Of a DNA stretch of 64,000 nucleotides, positions 54,988-61,480 are shown piece after piece. The stretch is from Chthonomonadales bacterium (GTDB taxonomy: Bacteria; Armatimonadota; Chthonomonadetes; Chthonomonadales; CAJBBX01). The stretch is taken from positions 1-64,000 of the forward strand of contig JADLGO010000024.1 in assembly GCA_020849275.1 (NCBI GenBank), written 5' to 3'. The number at the start of each line of letters is the position of its first letter. Position 1 is the first letter of the stretch. Below the pieces are notes generated by a model. The model made no database searches and had not been told where the DNA came from. It was given only the letters and a program-made list of their open reading frames with translations. A program made the position numbers and the translations under genes.

Positions 54988-55835
54988 CCCGCGTCCGATT
55001 GCGATCCGCCGCGCGGCGGCTCGCCGGGGCGCAGCAGGTTGCCGCTCGGCGTTCCGGCGGGCCCCGCCGGCCGGAGCAGGCTCGCCGCGCCCGGCGGGGC
55101 CGCCGCGGCTCGCAGCAGCGTGCGCCCCAACCGGCGCCTCTCCCAGGCCGTCCGGACCGCCGGCAGCGACGCGGCCGCCTGCGCCCGGACGGCCGGGTCG
55201 GCGCCGGCGACCTTGCCGTCCGCCAACTCGGTCACGAGCGCGGCGGCTCTGTCGTCGCCGACCTGCTCGAGCGCGCGCAGCGCCGCGAGCTTGAGGTCGG
55301 TGCCGCACCATCGGCGGTGGCTCGTCCGGGCGCGGAGGATCGCGGCGATGCGCTGGTGGTGCGACCCCGTCAGGAGGGGTGCATCCGTGGCGCGCAACTC
55401 CGGCAGCAGGCGCACCAGGGCGGCGACGACGGGGCCGCGCACGGCGCGTTGCTCGATGGCCAGCAGGCCCAGCAGTTCCGGCACGGCGCGCCGGTCCTCC
55501 CAGCCGGCGAGTCGCCGGGCCATCTCGCGGTACCGCCGGGACGGCGCCGCCAACCGCACGGCCAGGGCGACCAGCCCCACGATCAGGACCAGCCCGGCGG
55601 GCGCGCCGAGCGCTTCGGTGGCGGCCGTCCCCGCAAGCGACGCGGCATACCCCAGGGCAACGGCGAGCGCCAGGCGGTAGGCGCGCCAGCGGCCCTCGCG
55701 GCGGACCTCGCCGGCGAGGGTCGCGAGCAGGCCGGCATCCTCGGCGGTGTCCCGCGCAGCCTCAGGCGTCTCGCGGGCGATCAGGCTTGGGCGCGCCGGC
55801 TCCTCGTCGCGCGTCTCCTGCTGCCCATGCTGCAT
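54984..55835 (-). CDS. Membrane HEAT-like protein with C-terminal LLRP motifs (paralogue)
   Basis: A 283-residue relative of the 49708 product. It has a charged N-terminus, two membrane helices (about 55-100, LALAVALGYAASLAGTAATE and LVLIVGLVALAVRLA), HEAT-like helices (VPELLGLLAIEQRAVRGPVV; LAALRALEQVGDDRAAALVT) and a tail with TLLRAA, SLLRPA and NLLRPG. The tail and helix order are the same as in the paralogue, which suggests a conserved binding function. The gene begins four bases after the DUF6259-like stop, so it is cotranscribed with it. No role is known. Confidence 0.78.
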   Translation of the reverse strand: MQHGQQETRDEEPARPSLIARETPEAARDTAEDAGLLATLAGEVRREGRWRAYRLALAVALGYAASLAGTAATEALGAPAGLVLIVGLVALAVRLAAPSRRYREMARRLAGWEDRRAVPELLGLLAIEQRAVRGPVVAALVRLLPELRATDAPLLTGSHHQRIAAILRARTSHRRWCGTDLKLAALRALEQVGDDRAAALVTELADGKVAGADPAVRAQAAASLPAVRTAWERRRLGRTLLRAAAAPPGAASLLRPAGPAGTPSGNLLRPGEPPRGGSQSDAG

Positions 55836-55839
55836 CGCA

Positions 55840-58800
55840 TCACCACCCGATCTCGAGGGCGCGCACGCTGCGTGCGGGGAACTCCATGCGCCGTCTGAAC
55901 CGCGCGGGCAGCGTGGCTTGCGCGGCGCGGGCGTCAGGGTCATCGACCACCGCCACGCGCACACGGTCCGCCGCGATGCCGGCCGCGCGCGCATCGAACG
56001 CGAGCTCCGCGCGGACCGGCCGGTCGGAGGTGTTCGCGAAGAGCAGCACCATGCGCCGCTCGGCGGGCAGCCGCCAGGCGCCGGTAAGCACGGCGTCCGT
56101 CGTCACCCAGGTCTCGCCGTACCAGGCCCAGTCCGAGCGCACGCGCGGCATCTCCCCGCGCAGCGCGGGCTGGCGCGCCATCTCGCCCGCGTAGAAGAAG
56201 CGGCGATACCGGTTGCGCATCCGCGCCACGGCGTGCAGGAAGGCCCCGGCCACCGGCTCGCGCGCTATCGCGGGGTCGAGCCACCCGATCTGCTCGCCGA
56301 ACACGAGCTGCTGGCCCATCTTTGCGCAGAGGGCCAGGTCGCGCGTGCCGGCGCCGGCATTGTAGGCGCGGCCGAACATCTGGATCGCGCCGCCATAGAC
56401 GGCGGGAAAGGCGGGCACCATGCCATCGCTCTGCCAGTGCCAGGTCAGGTAGCCGTCCATCCACCGGATGTAGGGCTCCGCGTTGCACTCGGTCGTGAGC
56501 ACGTGCCCGGGCGGCATCGCGCGTCGCAGCGCCGCCAGGAGCGGCCAGTAGCCTTTCTCCGTCCACCAGTGCCCGCCGCCGAGGGGATGGCCGTGGGACG
56601 CGTCCATGCAGAGCACGGGGGCGGCGGCGGCGATCTGATCAATGTAGACCCCGCGCGTGCCGATCTCGGTCATCAAGCGCAGCGCCGTCTCGCGCACGGT
56701 GCGCTGCCAGAGCGCCGTCGTCGGGCACATCGCGGCGAGGCTCACGGGAGTCCCGTCGGTCTCCTTGCTGCCGTAGGTCTCAACGAACGGCTTGCCGTCG
56801 TCCTGCTTCGTGGCCGCTGGCAGCGCCATCGCCGTGAACTTCCAGTCCTCGGCTCCGCGGTCGTGCGTATCCCAGAGGCGACCGTTGATGTACGGCATCA
56901 CGTAGACGTGCGCGGCCTGCAGCTCGCGGACGGCCTCGGCCACGCCTAGCTTCGTCGGAAAGTAGTGCGGGTAGTCGTTGTCGAAGGGAATCTCGTGCCA
57001 GTTGTACCAGTGGAAGCCGATCGGGAGGTCCAGCGCCTCCGCCATCGCGGTGACGGGGCCCTGGCAGTCGGCCGGCGCGCCTCCCGTCTGCGCCCAGACG
57101 TTCAGCTCTCGCATCCACAGCGGCGAGTCCTCACGGCCGTCGCGACCGAGATCCGGCCACCAGCGGGCCGAGCGCCGCGCCCATGCCCGGTAGATCCTCG
57201 CCGCGTCGAACCAGTCGCCCCGAAAGAGCTGCCATATCGCCTCGCCGCTCAGGGAGAAGCCCGTTCCGGGCCGCCGCATGTCCGGCGCGGGCATCTCGAA
57301 GGCGAAGCGGGCGGCCCCCTCGGCGGGCCGGCCCTCCAGCACGATCTCCTTAGCGCCGCCGAGGGGGTCGTGCATGGCCATGTAGAGCCCGGCGCCGCCT
57401 CCCGTCAGCAGCGCCATGTACTGCATGGTGCACCAGCCGTTGGGGTACATGGAGCGCTGCGAATAGGCCGTGCTCCAGGGCGCGCCGGTCACGATCCCCG
57501 GGCCCGAGGGGTAGAACGCGGCGGTTGCCGGCCCCACGCGCCGTAGGGCGACCTGCGGGAAGGCGACCTTTGCCGCGCCCGCTCGCCGCCCGACGCCAAC
57601 CACTCGCAAGCTCCAGCGCCAACGATGGGTTGCCGGCTCCGGCGTGGCGACCGCGAGGACGCGCACCCCGCGCGCCGCCTCGGCCTCCGGGTCGGCCCAC
57701 TCCAGGCGCAGGCCCTCCCCGACGCGCAACACGGACGCGCGGCCCCAACCGGTCTCGGAGGTCAGCACGACCTCGCGGCGCCCCTCGCCGGCCTCGCTGA
57801 GCGTGACGGCGAACAGCGGAGGCGCCTCGGTCGCCAGCAACTCGACCCCGTTGACCAGGTCATGGAGGCTGGCCAGGGCGATTCCGCCGTCGCCGGAGCG
57901 CAGCGCGATGCCCAGGTCCCCGGCGCGCGCCAGCATCCATCGTCGCGGGGCAACCCCGTCGGCGAGTGCGCCGGCCTCGCCGAGCCGCCCGCGCGCTTCC
58001 TCGCTTTCGGCAAGCGAGGCGCGCCAGCGCGCCTCCTGGCCGGCCCGGCCCTTCGTTCTGCCCGCGCGTTCGCGCATGGCGGCGATCCTCCTGCGCAGAT
58101 CCCGCGTCGTCATCACCGCGCTCGTGGGCAGGGACACGCGCCCGGCGGCCTCGCGGACGGCAGGGACGGGATCCGGCGCGGCTCCCAGCCAGAGCCAGGA
58201 GCCGAACCGGCGTTCCGTGCCGCTCCACGGCTCCCACGTGGAGTGCAGATACGTGCCGTAGTGGCCCCGGCCGTCGTGGAGGCGAATCGACTCCCCGAGC
58301 ATCGCCACGGCGTCGTGCCCGTCCGTCACGAGCGCCCAGCGCCCGAACATCCGCGTCGTCTGGTCCGCCTGGAGCTTCCCGGTCTCGGCGGGGTCGCCCC
58401 CCGCCCACGACGTGAACCGGTCATCGGGGTAGTTCAGCTCGAGGAAGTGTGCCTCGGCCCAGGCGCGCGGCGCGTCCTGGCGCACGGCGGCGGCGACGTG
58501 GACGAGCGGCGCGCCGTGGAACACGTACCAGTCGTAGACGGCGCGCGGGGCCGTCGGCGGGCGGGCCCCGCCCGACGCGGTGTAGTGCGCCGCCACGCGC
58601 ACCACGGTGCAGATCGGTCCCTCGGAGACCACCTCGAGGCGTGGAGCCGGGTCGGCTCGAAGCAGGAAGCCGCCCGCCGACGGATCGTGCAGGCGGTCGT
58701 TCCAGGCGAAGCTCCGGAACCGCCGGTCGCCGGCGAACTCGACGGCCGAGGGGAGCCCGGCCATCGATGCACGGTCGAACCGGATCCGGAAGCCGCCGCC

Positions 58801-59145
58801 GCGCACACTGACTGACTCGACGGGGCGCGCCGCCTGCCCTCCCGGGCGAAAGCGCAACGTGAGTTCGCGCTCCGGCGCGTCTGGCAGAACCATCGTGCCG
58901 GAACGCACGCGCGCGCCGGGTGGCGCGGCGTCCGGAGCCCATTGCGCGTCGACGCGGCCGGTGGGTCCGCGCACCTCGACGGCGGCATTCGCCAGCACGG
59001 GTTCCGGCAGGCGCAGGCGCGCGACTACCGGCACGCCACGCGGGGCCGACGAGACCCGAACCATCCACTCTGAAGGAGAGTCGGCTCGCGCGGGCGCGGC
59101 GGTGGCGAGCGCCGCGGCAGCGGCCGCAAGCCTCAGTCGGGTCAT
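55840..59145 (-). CDS. Large secreted DUF6259-like glycosidase-fold protein
   Basis: An 1101-residue protein with a signal peptide (LRLAAAAAALATAAPARADS). The C-terminal half matches, from memory, DUF6259-type alpha-glycosidase-like barrels: IGFHWYNWHEIPFDNDYPHY near residue 683, YVMPYINGRLWDTHDRGAED, GTRGVYIDQIAAAAPVLCMD and TTECNAEPYIRWMDGYLTWH. Candidate catalytic acids are the Asp in VYIDQ and Glu in TTECN. The N-terminal half is a beta-sandwich. No substrate can be stated. I chose the ATG at 59145 with GAGGTGGT upstream. The nicotinamidase-like gene ends 13 bases upstream, so the two are probably one transcript. Confidence 0.78.
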   Translation of the reverse strand: MTRLRLAAAAAALATAAPARADSPSEWMVRVSSAPRGVPVVARLRLPEPVLANAAVEVRGPTGRVDAQWAPDAAPPGARVRSGTMVLPDAPERELTLRFRPGGQAARPVESVSVRGGGFRIRFDRASMAGLPSAVEFAGDRRFRSFAWNDRLHDPSAGGFLLRADPAPRLEVVSEGPICTVVRVAAHYTASGGARPPTAPRAVYDWYVFHGAPLVHVAAAVRQDAPRAWAEAHFLELNYPDDRFTSWAGGDPAETGKLQADQTTRMFGRWALVTDGHDAVAMLGESIRLHDGRGHYGTYLHSTWEPWSGTERRFGSWLWLGAAPDPVPAVREAAGRVSLPTSAVMTTRDLRRRIAAMRERAGRTKGRAGQEARWRASLAESEEARGRLGEAGALADGVAPRRWMLARAGDLGIALRSGDGGIALASLHDLVNGVELLATEAPPLFAVTLSEAGEGRREVVLTSETGWGRASVLRVGEGLRLEWADPEAEAARGVRVLAVATPEPATHRWRWSLRVVGVGRRAGAAKVAFPQVALRRVGPATAAFYPSGPGIVTGAPWSTAYSQRSMYPNGWCTMQYMALLTGGGAGLYMAMHDPLGGAKEIVLEGRPAEGAARFAFEMPAPDMRRPGTGFSLSGEAIWQLFRGDWFDAARIYRAWARRSARWWPDLGRDGREDSPLWMRELNVWAQTGGAPADCQGPVTAMAEALDLPIGFHWYNWHEIPFDNDYPHYFPTKLGVAEAVRELQAAHVYVMPYINGRLWDTHDRGAEDWKFTAMALPAATKQDDGKPFVETYGSKETDGTPVSLAAMCPTTALWQRTVRETALRLMTEIGTRGVYIDQIAAAAPVLCMDASHGHPLGGGHWWTEKGYWPLLAALRRAMPPGHVLTTECNAEPYIRWMDGYLTWHWQSDGMVPAFPAVYGGAIQMFGRAYNAGAGTRDLALCAKMGQQLVFGEQIGWLDPAIAREPVAGAFLHAVARMRNRYRRFFYAGEMARQPALRGEMPRVRSDWAWYGETWVTTDAVLTGAWRLPAERRMVLLFANTSDRPVRAELAFDARAAGIAADRVRVAVVDDPDARAAQATLPARFRRRMEFPARSVRALEIGW

Positions 59146-59158
59146 CCGGACCACCTCG

Positions 59159-59893
59159 TCATGCGGCGCCCGGAATGGAGCGGACGACGTTCACGCCGTT
59201 CAGCGCCATGTGGTAGAGGAAGACGCGATGCAGGTGGCGAGCGGGGTGCGCGTATGCGCCCACCTCGGCCGCGTCGTCGATGGGCAGGTCGTACGTCGCC
59301 ACGCAGTCCTCCGGGACGATCACGGGCCGGTCCACGTTCTCGGCGTTGGCGCTCAGTTTCAGGTGCATGGCCAGCTGGTAGACGCACAGGTCGGTGCAGT
59401 CGCCCACGACGATGCGGTGCGTCACCTCGGGGTGATCGGCCAGCCACGCGGCCAGCCCGGTGCCGATGGCGGGATGAAGAGAGCGCTTCGGCAGCACGGT
59501 GAAGCGGTCGGCGAAGGGCAGGGTGGCAAGCTCCGGCACGGTGTCGGCCTCCGCCGTGCCGCGAATGCAGTGGGGCGGGAAGGCGGTGAACTCGACGGCG
59601 TCGGGCGGATGACAGTCCTGCGGCAGCACGAAGTGGCGGACGCCCTCGGCGTAGGCGCCGCGAAAGAGCGAGACGATGGCGGGTATGATTGCGCGTACCC
59701 CGTCGCTCCGCAGGAGGCCCTCGTGGCAGAAGCCGTTGAGCAGGTCGACGCAGAAGACGCCGATGCGCTCGGCGCCGCCTGCCTTGCGGACGATCTCCGG
59801 CATGGGCCGCGAGGTCAGGCTGGCCTCCCACTCGTCGAGGTGGCGGTCAAAGGCGGCGGCGTCGGCGGCACTCCGGCTCTCGGTCCGTATCAT
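59159..59893 (-). CDS. Nicotinamidase-like cysteine hydrolase
   Basis: A 244-residue isochorismatase-fold hydrolase, closest in motifs to nicotinamidase, which makes nicotinate for NAD salvage. The catalytic triad is visible: Asp in IGVFCVDLLNGFCHE near residue 49, Lys in VLPKRSLHP near 135, and Cys in IVVGDCTDLCVYQLA near 163. The metal-site pattern QDCHPPDAVEFTAFPPHCIR near 92 is typical of nicotinamidases. The start is the ATG at 59893 with GAGGAA upstream; a longer frame overlaps the promoter at 59931-59959. Confidence 0.88.
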   Translation of the reverse strand: MIRTESRSAADAAAFDRHLDEWEASLTSRPMPEIVRKAGGAERIGVFCVDLLNGFCHEGLLRSDGVRAIIPAIVSLFRGAYAEGVRHFVLPQDCHPPDAVEFTAFPPHCIRGTAEADTVPELATLPFADRFTVLPKRSLHPAIGTGLAAWLADHPEVTHRIVVGDCTDLCVYQLAMHLKLSANAENVDRPVIVPEDCVATYDLPIDDAAEVGAYAHPARHLHRVFLYHMALNGVNVVRSIPGAA

Positions 59894-59930
59894 GACATTC
59901 CTCGCGCGCGATGGCGTGACGCGCACCACA

Positions 59931-59959
59931 ATTGTAAGCGCGTGTGGCCCGCATGTCAA
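59931..59959 (-). promoter_or_regulatory. Promoter for the nicotinamidase-like operon
   Basis: On the minus strand TTGACA (59959-59954) and TACAAT (59936-59931) are 17 bases apart. The predicted start is about 59924, 31 bases upstream of the ATG at 59893. Confidence 0.8.
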
Positions 59960-60096
59960 GGTGCCGAGAGCGTGGGAGTCTCCGAGAGCGTGGGAGCGGC
60001 GGGAGCCACGCCGGCGGCGCGACGGGCATCGGCGAGCTCGGGTGAGACCGGGTGGCAGCGCGATGGCTGCCTCGGGCGCACGGAGATCGGCAGCGG

Positions 60097-60125
60097 TTGT
60101 GCCGGGACCGCTCGTATGCTATGAT
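60097..60125 (+). promoter_or_regulatory. Promoter for the GT4 glycosyltransferase gene
   Basis: TTGTGC (60097-60102) and TATGAT (60120-60125) are separated by 17 bases. Transcription would start near 60132, about 65 bases upstream of the TTG at 60198. Confidence 0.6.
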
Positions 60126-60197
60126 TGGGGACCGGCGAGGTTCCTCCATATCCAATCTGCCGGGGCCGCTCGCTTGCGGTCGCCAGGAGAAGAGCGC

Positions 60198-61424
60198 TTG
60201 CGCGTCCTCATGCTCTCTTGGGAGTACCCGCCTCGGATCGTCGGCGGCATCGCCCGCCATGTGGAGGAGCTTGCCTGGGCGCTCGCGGACCGGGGCGACG
60301 AGGTGCACGTGGTGACGTGCGACTTCCCGGGCGCTCCCACGGAGGAGATCTTTCACGGGGTCCACATCCACCGCGTCACGCCCTACTCGCCGGTTGACAA
60401 CTTCTTCCATTGGGTTCATCAGCTCAACGCGGCCATGCGTGACCGCGCCGACGCGTTGCTGCGCGAGTGGACGGCGGGCGTCGCCGACCCGAAGGCCCTC
60501 CCGCCGGAGCGCGGCATCGTGCTGCACGCGCACGACTGGCTCGCCGACTTCTCGGGGTCCGCGCTCAAGCACGCCTTCACCTTGCCGCTCGTCGCCACCG
60601 TGCACGCCACCGAGTTCGGGCGCAACAACGGCATTCACACGGATGGCCAGCGCTACATCAGCGGGGTGGAGTGGCACCTTACGTATGAGGCGTGGCGAGT
60701 CATCGTCTGCTCGGGGTTCATGAAGGGCGAGGTGGAGTTCGCACTCGGCGTCCCGGCCGATAAGATCGACGTTATCCCGAACGGGGTGGAGACGGCCAAG
60801 TTCGACTTCCCGTTCCCCGCCGACGAGGCACGCGACTTCCGGGCCCGGTACGCCGCGCCCAACGAGAAGATTATCCTTTTCGTGGGCCGCATGGTGCGGG
60901 AGAAGGGAGCGCACCTGCTCGTGTCGGCCCTCCCGGGCGTGCGCGCGCGCTACAACGACGCCAAGCTCGTGATCGTCGGGGGCGGCTATCGCGACCACCT
61001 GGTCGGCCTTGCGCACTCGCTCGGGATCGACCGCCATGTCTACTTCACCGGGTTCGTGCACGACGATGTCCTTGTGCGCCTCTACCGCATCGCGGATGTC
61101 GCCTGCTACCCGAGCCTCTATGAGCCGTTCGGGATCGTTGCGCTCGAGGCGATGGCGGCCGGGGTGCCCGTGGTCGTGTCGGAGGCCGGCGGACTGCGCG
61201 AGGTGGTGGAGCACGACGTGACGGGAACGGTCGCCTGGCTCGATAACGTGGACAGCCTCGCCTGGGGGATCTCCAGGGTGCTGCTGAACCCCGCCCATGC
61301 GCGCTGGATGGCCGACAACGCGCGGCGCACCGTGCGCGACCTCTACAACTGGGACCGCATCGCGGGGATGACTCAGACCGTGTACCGCCGCGTATGGCAC
61401 GAGTACTCCACGTCCGCGTGGTGA
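60198..61424 (+). CDS. GT4-family glycosyltransferase
   Basis: A 408-residue GT-B glycosyltransferase of family 4, with glycogen-synthase-like N-terminus (VLMLSWEYPPRIVGGIARHV) and the E-x7-E motif in YEPFGIVALEAMAAGVPVVV near residues 310-330. The nucleotide-binding half also has ILFVGRMVREKGAHLLVSAL near 230. The start is TTG at 60198 with AGGAGA upstream, giving the usual MRVLMLSWE N-terminus. A later ATG at 60210 would cut into the first strand. Donor and acceptor sugars are unknown; maltose-1-phosphate, sucrose or exopolysaccharide roles are possible. Confidence 0.9.
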   Translation: MRVLMLSWEYPPRIVGGIARHVEELAWALADRGDEVHVVTCDFPGAPTEEIFHGVHIHRVTPYSPVDNFFHWVHQLNAAMRDRADALLREWTAGVADPKALPPERGIVLHAHDWLADFSGSALKHAFTLPLVATVHATEFGRNNGIHTDGQRYISGVEWHLTYEAWRVIVCSGFMKGEVEFALGVPADKIDVIPNGVETAKFDFPFPADEARDFRARYAAPNEKIILFVGRMVREKGAHLLVSALPGVRARYNDAKLVIVGGGYRDHLVGLAHSLGIDRHVYFTGFVHDDVLVRLYRIADVACYPSLYEPFGIVALEAMAAGVPVVVSEAGGLREVVEHDVTGTVAWLDNVDSLAWGISRVLLNPAHARWMADNARRTVRDLYNWDRIAGMTQTVYRRVWHEYSTSAW

Positions 61425-61480
61425 CGCGCTCGCCCGCGCCGCCGGTCGCTGCCGGCCGGCGGCCCCGAAAGGTGCTCTCG

